Assembly (NCBI GenBank): GCA_030180075.1
Contig: JASNJN010000164.1
Span: forward strand, 1 to 36,307
From: Mikrocytos mackini
Lineage: Eukaryota; Endomyxa; Ascetosporea; Mikrocytida; Mikrocytiidae
Direction of reading: 5' to 3'
DNA length: 36,307 nt
Part shown: positions 17,609-27,389 of the stretch, piece by piece
How the letters are laid out: every line of letters starts with the position of its first letter
Numbering within the stretch: position 1 is the first letter of the stretch
Notes under the pieces: generated by a model
What the model was told of the DNA's origin: nothing
Seen by the model: only the letters and a program-made list of their open reading frames with translations
Database searches by the model: none
Position numbers and translations under genes: made by a program

Positions 17609-17888
17609 ATTATGTTATTTGAAGTAGGTAGAATTTGAGTGATCATTGAAGTGCCAATCTGTTAATTTAGAGGGTGCGAGTGTGTCCATACATGCCCACA
17701 GTGCTCATGAAAACATTTAGATCTTTTCAAATTTTAAATTTAATAATGTTATTTGGCTTCTAATTTGTTAGAAACTGTACAGAATCGGGGCCAAAACTAT
17801 TTCGCTCTGAAATTAACACCCATAGTTCTAAATTATTCTATTTTTAAGATTTTAATAATATTTTACTTTTTACAATTTTAAATTTTCT

Positions 17889-19043
17889 ATGGCAGAACTT
17901 TTACTCTACATTTCTCCAATAGGCTATTCACTCTTCGAGATTCCTTCAACTGTAGACATTGCACCTAGCGCAACCAACAAGACGTTTTCAAAGTTCAATC
18001 TTTTTTCTAAAATCTGCAACCAACTTTTCTCCTTCAATCTAAGTGCAGACATTATAGACACCGACATTTTATCCGTCCAAAACAAGCAGGTTCCTCAAAC
18101 TCTTCGTACATTCATAACCGACCACGTTCAGCCCTCAGACAATCTTCATGTCCCACTTTCCTCACTTATCATTCCTTTACAGACCTCATGTTCCTCTCTA
18201 AACATCATAAACAATGAAAACACACAAACTTTCTACCGTTCTATAAAATCCCATTTCTTAAAGTACGTCCCAGAGTCAGAAAGGGTCCACTTTATTGCTT
18301 CTCAGAGACATTTATCCCATTTAATATTCAGAAACGCTTTATCCTTCGACTTTGGACGTTCGGACGAAAACTTAGTACAAACTTACGGCCTTTATTTGAG
18401 CACAAAGAAAGTTTTAGATAAATTAATTGACACATTAATTTCTGCCATTCAAGAAAATCAACCAAACCATAAAAAAGACAAAAACAATAAAGAAAACAAA
18501 AAAGATAAAATAAATAGAAAAAATGTTTTAGAGAAAACAAAACAAATTGAAAATTTAAACGAACATATTAAATGGATTATCAAAAAGATTGAAAGTAACA
18601 CAGAAATACTAAATGTAATAAAAGCGAACTTAAAAAAGAAAGTAAAGTTAGTAGCTCCCAACCTAAACAATTTAATAGGCGTAGACGTAACTTGTGAACT
18701 TATATTAAGAGCAGGGAGTTTAATTAAACTGGCGCATTGCACTTCGAATGTGATTCAGTTCTTTGGGGCAGAAAAGGAATTATTTCAAAGTTTAAAGAAA
18801 CGTAAAAATACGCCTAAATATGGAATTTTGGCAGAAACATTGAAAACGATTAAAAAGAAAGAAAAAAGTATTAAAAAGAAAAAGAATGGCAATGATCGTA
18901 AAAATAAAGAATTGGGAAAATTGGTGAAAGCTTATAGTGTTAAATGCAGCCTTGCTTCTAAGGTAGATGCGTATAAAATAGAAAGTAATGATGGAAAATA
19001 TGGGAAACAGTTGAAAAAGGAGTTAACATCTAAATTTAAATAG
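17889..19043 (+). CDS. NOP56: NOP56 box C/D snoRNP core protein
   Basis: This 384-residue protein carries the Nop domain. LVAPNLNNLIGVDVTCELILRAGSL (about 254-278) is followed by LAHCTSNVIQFFGAEKELFQSLKKRKNTPKYG, matching the family's LAKxPAStxQxLGAEKALFRALKxxxxTPKYG. The C-terminal KCSLASKVDAY resembles the NOP56 form (NKCxxASRID) more than NOP58. The N-terminus MAELLLYISPIGYSLFEI matches the Nop5N start. Between them a Lys-rich insert (about 194-216) replaces part of the coiled coil. It would pair with NOP58, fibrillarin and SNU13 to direct rRNA 2'-O-methylation in the nucleolus. The conserved KKE/D tail is short. Confidence 0.9.
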   Translation: MAELLLYISPIGYSLFEIPSTVDIAPSATNKTFSKFNLFSKICNQLFSFNLSADIIDTDILSVQNKQVPQTLRTFITDHVQPSDNLHVPLSSLIIPLQTSCSSLNIINNENTQTFYRSIKSHFLKYVPESERVHFIASQRHLSHLIFRNALSFDFGRSDENLVQTYGLYLSTKKVLDKLIDTLISAIQENQPNHKKDKNNKENKKDKINRKNVLEKTKQIENLNEHIKWIIKKIESNTEILNVIKANLKKKVKLVAPNLNNLIGVDVTCELILRAGSLIKLAHCTSNVIQFFGAEKELFQSLKKRKNTPKYGILAETLKTIKKKEKSIKKKKNGNDRKNKELGKLVKAYSVKCSLASKVDAYKIESNDGKYGKQLKKELTSKFK

Positions 19044-19507
19044 TAAAAAAATTTAATTATGTTTAGTTAAAATAATTATATATTCACAATATAATGACGT
19101 CAATTTAATAATTTATTGAGCTTTTATGCTTTAATTGTTTTTGTTATGGCTCCGTTAATTGTAGAACATGGTTTATATCTATTTTGTGATTTATTTGAAT
19201 TCAATAACATTTTACAAATCATGTTTAAAATTGCATTAGAGTCAATTCAACCCAAACAATTGTATTTATCAATATACAAACCCATAACATTGTATTAAAA
19301 CTTTTCACTGGTAAAACAAATTTTTGAATTAATTATTTAAAATTAGTTAACAAATTTCAAATTTAAAACTAAATATTTTTTGCCACTCCAAAAGAACAGA
19401 TGAACTATTTTCAATCAGCCCAGATAAAAATGTCATTTCATCCTCTACTTCACATAACCCATTCAAATTTAGAAATTCATTGCAATTTCCTTATTCAAAT
19501 TTTTAAA
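19044..19507. other. intergenic spacer
   Basis: This 464-bp AT-rich spacer between NOP56 and the next gene contains no convincing gene; short frames in it have no recognisable content. An AAATTTTTAAAATG tract at its end marks the next start. Confidence 0.5.
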
Positions 19508-20629
19508 ATGAAAAGGTCATACATTTTCTTTCCATCACAAAGTTCTATACTGCTGCTTTTTTGTTTGTTTTTCTCTCAAACATTCTCAATGTCCGTATTA
19601 GACGTACAAAACGACAAACTTTCCACTGCAGAAACAGACAACGAAAATTCCCCACAAAAAGTAATACCCAAAGACTCAGAAGAATTTCTTATTCAGCTTA
19701 ATGGTAAAACGGTGTCCGACCTCAAGCCAGAAGGTGCGTACTTCCAGGACATCTACTCAATGGGCTCTGTTGCTTATCCTTTTGATTTTCCAAATCTTTT
19801 ACTTTTGAAAATTAACAAACTCCTATCTCTTTTCCGAGACAAGTTCAAAGGCGCAGAGACTTTAAAAAAGGTCCTTTCGAACTCTACGTACGACTTCAAC
19901 TCTTTTGGGTTCATAGTAATCCTGATTAAATACGTAGACTTTTTATACTTAGCAAAGCAACTCGCAGACACAATAGCTTTTTTAACGAAAGACAACCAAT
20001 TAACAAACGAAGAGTTAGTTTACTTAAAAGTGAAATTAATGAACACGCTGTTATTTGACATCTACGATTTGAGCCAGCACTTCTTTCGCCATTTCTCCAA
20101 AACTATTGTTGAGACCAAATACAAATTTCTATTCCAAGCCAATCTTTACCCTCAGCACGCTTTTCTATTTAAGTTCCAAGGCGTAGTACTACAAAAAGTA
20201 ATTACAGAATTCGACGAAGCACAAATGCATATTTTTGAACAGAAAAACAAATACTTTTGGACTGTACTGAATATAAATATGATTCCGTACTTTGTTGGAA
20301 TAAAATTAGTAGAAGTAATTATGGTTATTTTTGAAGTGGAACACTTGGAATGTATAATATGTAATTCGAGAGCGCTGAATTCAATGGTTGACGTGTTGAA
20401 TTACAACACAGCGGAGTATGACAATGAGCTAATCGATGATAATAGAAAAGAGGTGAAATACTATGCGGCAGAATTGGTAAAGTATTTTTTTAATAGTAAA
20501 GGAGATTATGATCTGAAATTGTTAGATTCCTTGTTTGATGGGTTTGCAAATAGAATGATTGCATTTGCGAACAGTTTATATATTAAAACGGTTTCTTCTA
20601 ATATAAACTTTTATAAAACAGTGAAATAA
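19508..20629 (+). CDS. secreted protein, unknown function
   Basis: This 373-residue protein begins with a strong signal peptide, MKRSYIFFPSQSSILLLFCL, ending near FSQTFSMS (cleavage around residue 27). The mature part is helical with many Phe, Leu, Lys and Asn and no family I know. An upstream ATG in the same frame at 19400 would add 36 residues, but the signal peptide and the AT tract ending at 19507 favour 19508. Tail-to-tail with the next gene (45-bp gap). Host-exposed or wall-associated roles are possible but not shown. Confidence 0.72.
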   Translation: MKRSYIFFPSQSSILLLFCLFFSQTFSMSVLDVQNDKLSTAETDNENSPQKVIPKDSEEFLIQLNGKTVSDLKPEGAYFQDIYSMGSVAYPFDFPNLLLLKINKLLSLFRDKFKGAETLKKVLSNSTYDFNSFGFIVILIKYVDFLYLAKQLADTIAFLTKDNQLTNEELVYLKVKLMNTLLFDIYDLSQHFFRHFSKTIVETKYKFLFQANLYPQHAFLFKFQGVVLQKVITEFDEAQMHIFEQKNKYFWTVLNINMIPYFVGIKLVEVIMVIFEVEHLECIICNSRALNSMVDVLNYNTAEYDNELIDDNRKEVKYYAAELVKYFFNSKGDYDLKLLDSLFDGFANRMIAFANSLYIKTVSSNINFYKTVK

Positions 20630-20674
20630 TTAAATATAAAATTTTAAATTTCGCTTTTAATTAATTATAATTAG

Positions 20675-21739
20675 TTAAACCATCAATAAATATAGGTCGT
20701 TAACTTTGCCGTTTATTTCTGCGAGTTTCTTTATTATTGCGTTGTGTGTATGTTTGTCATTCCCTAGTTCCAATAATCTGTCTACCTGATACAACTTTCC
20801 TATTATCAAATCTATTGTGTATTTGTGTTCGCTGAACTTAAATATAAACTCTGAAATGATTTTCGATTTTGAAAAGGCACTGTGTTTCATTCTAACGTTG
20901 TCTTCAGTGGCAAAGTGGTACAGAATGATTCGTGGGAGAATGCTAGCTATGTGAGAGTACTGTCGCAGTTTAATTAAATTGTACTTGTTTTCCTTTTCTT
21001 TTTGCCAATCATAAAATTCCAATTTGGACATTTTGTTGTTATCAAGAAGTTTTTGTAGTCCATTCAGTAAAAAGTCGTTGAAATGCAAAAGCTTGTTGAA
21101 AAGTGTGGGGTTGCTTAAGTATGCCCAGTCTCGCTCCAAAAAGATCGTTAGTAAAGAATTTATGATGTGGTGTTGTCGTAGTGAGTTAAGTAAATCTTTT
21201 GAAAAGTTAAATTGTATTTCCGATTCATTCGATTTTGACTTCACACAGGAACTTTTAAACAAGTCATCAAGACTACCAGTTTTAGTTGTGACAATTGATA
21301 TTAATTTCTGGATTGGATTCTTATCAGTTACCAAATTTGTGATTTTCATCAACTTTTTGGAATACAGCTCGACATTATCTTCAACAACCATTGTAATAAC
21401 GTCTATATCTTCTTTAACGTCAGAATTAATATGTTGTTCCAGAAGCTCAAATTTATTTTCCTCTGTGTTGTAGCTTACAAAAGTTGAATACTGTATTTCT
21501 CGAACAAGCTCATAATACTGTTTGTAAGAAACGATTTTGTCATTTTCGTTGTAGAATGGACCTTCTTTGTCGAAAACATTCCCAATTTTATGCGTGTCAA
21601 GATCGCTTTCGTTATTCAATTCTGTCGGATCTATATTTTGATGTTTGGCCATGATTAATATTCCTGCTACAGAAACGAACAATAAGGCCATAAAAACCTT
21701 AACAAATAATGCTCCCATTGAATCTTGGTGATCTGTCAT
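20675..21739 (-). CDS. predicted signal-anchored protein, unknown function
   Basis: This 354-residue protein has a polar N-terminus, then a hydrophobic segment at about 10-30 (LFVKVFMALLFVSVAGILIM), and then a long helical domain with no recognised family. It has the same architecture as the 16418-17608 and 19508-20629 products: one N-terminal membrane or export segment and about 330 helical residues. I cannot show sequence homology among them by eye. It is divergent from the 22274 gene across a 534-bp spacer. Confidence 0.68.
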   Translation of the reverse strand: MTDHQDSMGALFVKVFMALLFVSVAGILIMAKHQNIDPTELNNESDLDTHKIGNVFDKEGPFYNENDKIVSYKQYYELVREIQYSTFVSYNTEENKFELLEQHINSDVKEDIDVITMVVEDNVELYSKKLMKITNLVTDKNPIQKLISIVTTKTGSLDDLFKSSCVKSKSNESEIQFNFSKDLLNSLRQHHIINSLLTIFLERDWAYLSNPTLFNKLLHFNDFLLNGLQKLLDNNKMSKLEFYDWQKEKENKYNLIKLRQYSHIASILPRIILYHFATEDNVRMKHSAFSKSKIISEFIFKFSEHKYTIDLIIGKLYQVDRLLELGNDKHTHNAIIKKLAEINGKVNDLYLLMV

Positions 21740-22273
21740 TTTGTTGAATTTACAATTTTATAATAAAAATATAAAAATATAATTTGAATGAAAAATATGT
21801 AGATAAATATAATTCGGAGTTTCAATAATAAAATAAAGTGATTGTTTAAATTAAATATATATTTGTTCCTTTCTGTGTACAGAAAATTTAAATATTATTT
21901 TAAATTTGAATTTTGAATTTATAAATTTAGAAGTTTTGTTCTATTTAGATTTTGGCCGATGGTGAATTATTCGTTAAATTTGATAATTCAATTTATAGAA
22001 TTAAATAAGTCTATTTATTTGGAACAAAGATACATGGAACAAAAATATCTATAAAGTTTATAGATATTTTTCTTAATGCCCCTATGAATCATGAAATGAC
22101 ACATTACTTTTCCATATGGTTGTTCTGTAATCAAAAAAGTTAATTTTCTATAATTTTACAAAATTTTATCCGCGTGGGATATATGAATCTCAACATATAT
22201 CTACTTCGCGTATAAATCCTATTAACATCAAAATCATTTCACAAATTCATATTAAATTATTTTTAAAAGTTAA
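21740..22273. other. divergent intergenic region
   Basis: This 534-bp spacer lies between two divergent genes of exported proteins. It is AT-rich, with a TATATGAATC..CATATATCTACTTCGCGTATAAATCC segment 100 bp from the plus-strand gene that could hold a TATA-like element. No gene seen. Confidence 0.4.
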
Positions 22274-23659
22274 ATGTTGACAAACAAATGTCATCTCACA
22301 ATCGCATTTGCCCTTCTCTTCCAACCTATCATAACATCCGATTACTTTGCACCTGCAACTCTAATAAATGTATTTATATTCATGGAAAAAACAACCCTGA
22401 ATAAAGTTCTACATATTTTCTTTCTCCGTACAACCTTAAGCTACTCCGACCGTTCATTACAGTACTTCTTCATTGACAACTTAATATTCACTCACACCCA
22501 CATCTCGCTTAAGTCAGGCGGTAAGTTCCCACTCACAACCCTGGAACTCGGACCAATCCTTTCCAAGCTTATACAACACAAGGCAAAAATGTTAAAACTA
22601 ACCGAAATTGCGTCCATTCAAATTAAGCCCTTTGTCTACACACTTTCTAGTACAGAAGAGACTCCAACCGAACTCTTGCCGAATTTAGCTTCACTTGAGG
22701 AGTCTTGCGTTAACCGAATGTTTACTGGATACAACACTAAGCAGAGTTCTTTTGCACTATTCGGCGACCACTTCAGTTTTGATGAAAAGTTGAAAATGCC
22801 TATGTCCAAGCTTAGTAAGCGAAGCAACAAAATTGAATTTTATTTGGAAAAAGTAACGACTCACAAAGTAGACGAGGGAGAAAACGTAGAGAAAATTACA
22901 CCGTATGCTTTTTCTATGTTGGATGAAAAACAAAATGTATTTTTAAATGAAGCAGAAAAATTTACGAACTTCAACTTTGCTAATTATGGAAAAGGCTGGG
23001 AAGTTGTAGCACCAAGGATTAATGATAAAGGCACATTAGAAGTAGACAAAACCAATTTGGAAGATGTTGAACAAGGCCCACTTATTGTTGATTGTTTAAA
23101 CAAAATATTTACAGTTAACAAAACTTTGAAATCTTCATCCACTACTAATTTTGTACAAAACGGATTTCTTAAATTTCTTTTGAGTTTGACAGATAACGAA
23201 AAAGAATTGGAAGAAGAACTACACAAAGTTTTTGATGTTAAACAGTCAGACACTTTTGTTACAGTTGAAGATGTAAATGGAGAGTTAATAAACAAAGATA
23301 AAAAAGAACGAAAGTACAGTGTACATGGAGTGTTGAAGGAATCTTTCGAAATGAATGAGCTTAAAACAAACGCACAGCCTTTTTCTAATGGGAAACAAAT
23401 TGATACAGTTTCGACGAGTAAAAGTAATAGTCAAAGCTCTAGTACAGAAATTAGTACAAATTCAGATACTACTACTTCATCAACATCAACACAAAGTGAA
23501 AGGTCAAGTAGTGTAGCTAGTAAAGAAAAAATGACCCCTGCACAAATATTGTTTGTGGTTGTGCTGGTGCTCGTGCCGTTGTCAGGAATAGCAGGAGTTA
23601 TTTGGTATTACTTTTTTAGATTAAATGGGAAAATTAAAAAGAAAAGAATAAATATGTAA
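22274..23659 (+). CDS. predicted type I surface membrane protein
   Basis: This 461-residue protein has an N-terminal signal peptide (MLTNKCHLTIAFALLFQPII, cleavage about 21-22) and an extracellular domain of about 360 residues. A Ser/Thr-rich stalk follows at about 375-418 (a run of Ser, Thr, Asn and Glu, likely O-glycosylated). One transmembrane helix lies at about 426-448 (ILFVVVLVLVPLSGIAGVIWYYF), with a basic cytosolic tail KIKKKRINM that acts as a stop-transfer. No domain family recognised. The architecture is that of a cell-surface glycoprotein. Confidence 0.72.
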   Translation: MLTNKCHLTIAFALLFQPIITSDYFAPATLINVFIFMEKTTLNKVLHIFFLRTTLSYSDRSLQYFFIDNLIFTHTHISLKSGGKFPLTTLELGPILSKLIQHKAKMLKLTEIASIQIKPFVYTLSSTEETPTELLPNLASLEESCVNRMFTGYNTKQSSFALFGDHFSFDEKLKMPMSKLSKRSNKIEFYLEKVTTHKVDEGENVEKITPYAFSMLDEKQNVFLNEAEKFTNFNFANYGKGWEVVAPRINDKGTLEVDKTNLEDVEQGPLIVDCLNKIFTVNKTLKSSSTTNFVQNGFLKFLLSLTDNEKELEEELHKVFDVKQSDTFVTVEDVNGELINKDKKERKYSVHGVLKESFEMNELKTNAQPFSNGKQIDTVSTSKSNSQSSSTEISTNSDTTTSSTSTQSERSSSVASKEKMTPAQILFVVVLVLVPLSGIAGVIWYYFFRLNGKIKKKRINM

Positions 23660-23919
23660 ATAATTAGAAATATTAATTGTTATAAAGTAAAAAAAATGAT
23701 GTTAATGTTGAGCGAATATTTAATGGGGATATTTTGCTAAAAATTATTCGTGGGTTATTTATCAATACTAAATGGGATCCAAAATACCACATGTATATTG
23801 GTCGATGGCTATAATATTAATTTTAGGGACAATTATTCTCACAGTTTTGGTTGGAAAGTCGAAAATGCACGCAAAACTTTGAAATTGTGTTATGATGTTT
23901 TTTATTTAACACTTTAAAC

Positions 23920-24288
23920 CAGAGTTGAGAATTTCCGACCCGACCGCCCGAACCCGACCCGTTCGGGTCGGGTTCGGGCGGAAGAAGGTCAAAAAAACGC
24001 TAAAAACTCTCACATGGATGCACTTTTAAAAATATGCCCAATTTTACTAATTTACGCTAGATATTTGCGTAATTTTATTTTTCAAATAGTTAATTTACTC
24101 TGATATTAGATTCTATGATGAAAACAAGTTAAAACAAATAATTTTTGAGTTTTGATTCGTTATTTTTGAATATCATAAATTTGGGGGAATTAATTTTTTA
24201 GTAGAAAAATTCTTACAAATTTTCTACCCGACCCGAAGGCGGGGCGGGTCGGGTCGGGTTCTGGATTTAGGCAAAATTCTCAACTCTG
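23920..24288. mobile_element. hAT-type MITE, family 1, copy 2 with perfect 8-bp TSD
   Basis: This 369-bp element has the same TIR CAGAGTTGAGAATTT as copy 1 and a GC palindrome at 23944-23981. The flanking octamers CTTTAAAC (23912-23919) and CTTTAAAC (24289-24296) match exactly. An 8-bp duplication and a TIR starting CAG define the hAT superfamily. Confidence 0.92.
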
Positions 24289-24296
24289 CTTTAAAC

Positions 24297-24454
24297 CAGA
24301 GGTGTCAAAAAATACAAATTTTCAATCCGATTCCGTCCGATTCCGATATCGGGTCGGACGGAAACAAATATTATTCCGGATTCCATGTTAAAATTTTACT
24401 TTTCCGATTTTCCGATATTTTAAACACCTTGTAGAGAGAAGAATTCAAACGATA
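24297..24454. mobile_element. left end of a further hAT-type element, right end not found
   Basis: Directly after the TSD of copy 2 another CAG-type end begins (CAGAGGTGTCAAAAAATAC), with its own GC-rich subterminal palindrome (GTCCGATTCCGATATCGGGTCGGAC). It is interrupted at 24455-24847 by the second MITE. No GACACCTCTG right end is seen downstream, so it is truncated or very diverged. Confidence 0.45.
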
Positions 24455-24462
24455 GTATGAAC

Positions 24463-24839
24463 CAGACATGAGCATTTTCGATGATTTCCGGACCCGACCC
24501 GAACCGACCCGAAACGGGTCGGGCGGGCTCGGGTCGAAAATGAAAATCATTTTGGTAGTAAATTTTTTGAATTTTTGAAAATTATTGATCAAAATAGTGT
24601 TATAAAAGTTGGTAAATCAACTTTTTGATTAGAACCAAATAGAATTATCCCTCCGAATATAATATATTTCACTTATCTAAATCTCTGAATAGGTATAGTA
24701 AGTTTAAAAGGTGATATTATTGACAATTTTGGTCTTTCGTGATTTGTTGAGAATTTTTGGTGATTTTTGGACCTTCTTCCGCCCGAACCCGACCCGATCG
24801 GGTCGGGTTCGGGCGGGCGGTCGGGTACGCTCATGTCTG
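24463..24839. mobile_element. hAT-type MITE, family 2, with perfect 8-bp TSD
   Basis: This 377-bp element has TIR CAGACATGAGC and flanking octamers GTATGAAC (24455-24462 and 24840-24847) that match exactly. Its right subterminal region shares the GC palindrome and the adjoining GGAAGAAGGTC motif of family 1, so the two families are related. The interior is AT-rich and noncoding. Confidence 0.9.
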
Positions 24840-24847
24840 GTATGAAC

Positions 24848-25349
24848 AAAAGTTAAATAAAACGATATATTAAAAATATTTTATATCTATTCAACTTCTA
24901 ATTTAATACCAACTTTAATATATCGGAATCTGCAATAACACTAATTAAATTATTACTTTGGCTTTGAATCACGATTTGCCTTGTCTGCTAAGAACGAATA
25001 CGCTTTTATTTTTTCCGTTTTCAATGAGGTCTTCCTACTGTTTATATAAACACAGCGTATTTATTAGGAAATAACTTTTTTAAATATATAACAAATAAGC
25101 ATTTATATGACCTTAATGTGTAGATCTCGATCTCATAAACAACGCCCTGGGTTCAGTTTTCAATTTAATTTGGTTTCGGTGCTTAAATTTTCCGATAAAT
25201 TAGGCCTCCGGCTATAGAAACAGACTGAAAATGCCAATTGATGTTTATTGTTCAAAATATTCAAAAAATAAACAAATTGTCAGCGTTAAAAGCGGCTGAA
25301 AACCGATATAAGTCATTTTCGCCCCATATTAACCTATTCTGAGAAAAAG
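24848..25349. other. gene-free AT-rich DNA
   Basis: No gene recognised. It contains the 16-bp inverted repeat TAGGAAATAACTTTTT listed separately and a GTTTATATAAAC palindrome near 25041. Confidence 0.4.
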
Positions 25350-25359
25350 TTATTTCCTA
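25065..25359. repeat. perfect 16-bp inverted repeat pair, possible small element
   Basis: TAGGAAATAACTTTTT at 25065-25080 and its reverse complement at 25344-25359 enclose 263 bp of noncoding DNA. It could be the terminal repeat of a 295-bp MITE. No clear target duplication is visible. Confidence 0.4.
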
Positions 25360-25727
25360 TGAAATATGGAAATTTTTATATAATAACCTAGAATAGAAAA
25401 ATGTGATTCCAATACAGCAGATGACCCCATTATGTGTCCGAATTTGAGATATTCTAGATATAAAGATGGGAAACTATTTCTATACTCCTTCCAGAATGCA
25501 CATGAAACATTTTTACTGGATGATGTGAAACTATCGCATTTTTTAATATGATCCTTTATTTCTTGTTCACCACTTGTATATTCTATAATCTTTGGAAGTT
25601 TCTTAGTAGAGTTAAGTATTGCGTTAAAATCTTGGCACCTGCTGTCATTGTGAACTGTCGCGGGCGTTATATTCTTCTTTTCATTAAGAAACTTCCAAAG
25701 ATTATAGAATATACAAGTGGTGAACAA
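25350..25727 (-). pseudogene. degraded transposase fragment (hAT C-terminal dimerisation-like)
   Basis: This 125-codon minus frame has no convincing start. Its C-terminal half reads FWKEYRNSFPSLYLEYLKFG, then SSAVLESHFSILGYY, matching in pattern the hAT dimerisation domain (W...YPxL..LA...L.IP.SSA..ER.FS..G). The N-terminal part overlaps a 55-bp inverted duplication. A remnant only; assignment is tentative. Confidence 0.4.
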
Positions 25728-26408
25728 GAAATAAAGGATATTGATACGATATTTAAAGGCCCTGTATTTATGTCAAAAGAATATAAAAATGGTAATAAGA
25801 TAAATCATATAGTCAAAAGAAACACACCAAAGTCTAATACCGAAAAATATAAACACCTGAAGTTTTTAACGGATAAGATAAACAGCATTTTTTCAGAGAA
25901 ACCATACGTTTTATATGAAAAAATAGAAAAATTATATTTAGAGTTAGAAAAGGTAGTTACAGTTCATAGTGATAAAGAGATAGAGAATTATCTGAATAAA
26001 ATGAAACTATCAGAAGAAAACGACCATACCCAGGCGAATAAAACTACATCGAAATTGTCATTGACTGGCAAAAACCCAACCAAAAGATTTTCACATGACA
26101 AAAATTTAAGTTTTGAAAAGCCAAGAATTGAAATATTCTCTGACACACACCACGATTCTAATATGCGCCGGAAAGCAGATATGGAGGTTTCGTCTATTAC
26201 AGCTGTGGCGAAGTTGCCCGGTTCAGATTTAAAATGGTTAGCAACCTTGGATAATTCCGATGAGAGTTATGAGTTAATCGATACGGTTGGACAATCTAAA
26301 AAACTTAAATCAACTTCGGAACTATGCCCTTATACCAATATTCAAATGTCAAGATCAAAGGGATCGGAAAGAAACGTTATGGGTGTAGTTTCAAAACATG
26401 ATAAGTAA
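25548..26408 (+). pseudogene. chimeric open frame, MULE transposase C-terminal-like
   Basis: The 286-codon frame begins inside the 55-bp inverted repeat, where it reads antisense, so its first 60 residues are probably meaningless. From about 25740 it looks like real coding sequence: KYKHLKFLTDKINSIFSEKP, then YEKIEKLYLELEKVV, resembling the helical region after the SWIM finger of MULE transposases. A polar tail follows. No start, DDE residues or SWIM Cys are present. A genuine host gene cannot be excluded. Confidence 0.4.
25551..25739. repeat. 55-bp perfect inverted repeat with 79-bp spacer
   Basis: 25551-25605 and 25685-25739 are exact reverse complements. Read in the appropriate direction each encodes KLPKIIEYTSGEQEIKD, so a coding piece was duplicated in inverted form, joining a hAT-like fragment to the MULE-like fragment. 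Confidence 0.85.
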
Positions 26409-26665
26409 TTAATAAACTAAAAGGATAAATATAACTTTCAATCTATTAAACAAACTATATTTTTATTTATAATTTGGACTTTTGCTTAAAAAAATACATA
26501 TTTATAAAATTAATTAAATTTGTTTTATCTGTGTATAAAATTTCAAGTTCCCTTAATCAATATCAATCCTATTGGGTACCATATACTCTGATCAATAACT
26601 AGATTAGTGTCTATTTACTTCTAACCATATATTAATCATAGACGTGCTGGATCTATTTAAACTAT

Positions 26666-26993
26666 ACTATTTAACTGTCAGTATGAAATCTTTTAAATTT
26701 GAGTTCAATCGACGAGTTTGCGTTTGTTCTTTATTACACATTTTCGAACTATTGGTACTAGTGTATTCGAAGTCAAACTCTACTATTCGACTTTCGTTGT
26801 GAAATCTTTTAAATTGGAGCTCAAAAGAATGAGTTTGCGTTTGTCCTTTCTTATATATGTATATGAAGTTAAACTCTACTATTCAACCTTCGTTATGAAA
26901 TCTTTTAAATTTGAGTTAAATGGACTGGGTGTGAAATGGTTCTTTATTACACATTTTCGAAACATTGGTACCTGTGTATGTGAAGTTGAATCC
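26666..26993. repeat. three imperfect tandem repeats (about 116, 96 and 116 bp)
   Basis: Units start at 26666, 26782 and 26878, each beginning ACTATT and containing GAAATCTTTTAAATT(T/G)GAG. Units 1 and 3 also share TTCTTTATTACACATTTTCGAA and a GGTAC(C/T) segment that unit 2 lacks through a 20-bp deletion. A frame runs through the units because the repeat lengths are near multiples of three; it looks incidental. Confidence 0.75.
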
Positions 26994-27389
26994 AAAGTAC
27001 CAGACTCATTGCCAGCCCCTTGCTGCCACGAAGTGGCTGTTTTGTATGTCATTGGGTAACTTTCTGTCATATTTCGTGTCTAAGAAGCTCCGTACTTTCC
27101 AGGTGGTCGTTTTAACTTTGTTTGGAAAAAACTAACTTTTGCAAATAAACAAGTTTATTAAAAAGATACAGGCCCTCAATCACTGTGTATTTAACTTAAA
27201 TATGTATATGCAATGCGTGGCGTATTCTGCATGGCTAGTTTTTAAAATTAATAGTTATTGACAAAATGTCAAAAACAACCCTAATACTCTATACACACAT
27301 ATTTGACGTGAGAAAAACGGCTAACAATAAACATAAACATTGATAAAGGGAAATATATAAAAATTAGACAAATTTAGAAGGTGTAAATT
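26994..27389. other. noncoding DNA between tandem repeat and MULE remnant
   Basis: About 400 bp with no recognised gene or repeat. Confidence 0.4.

Noticed and set aside
19400-19507. ATG at 19400 as start of the secreted protein
   Set aside because: It would bury the signal peptide 36 residues in.
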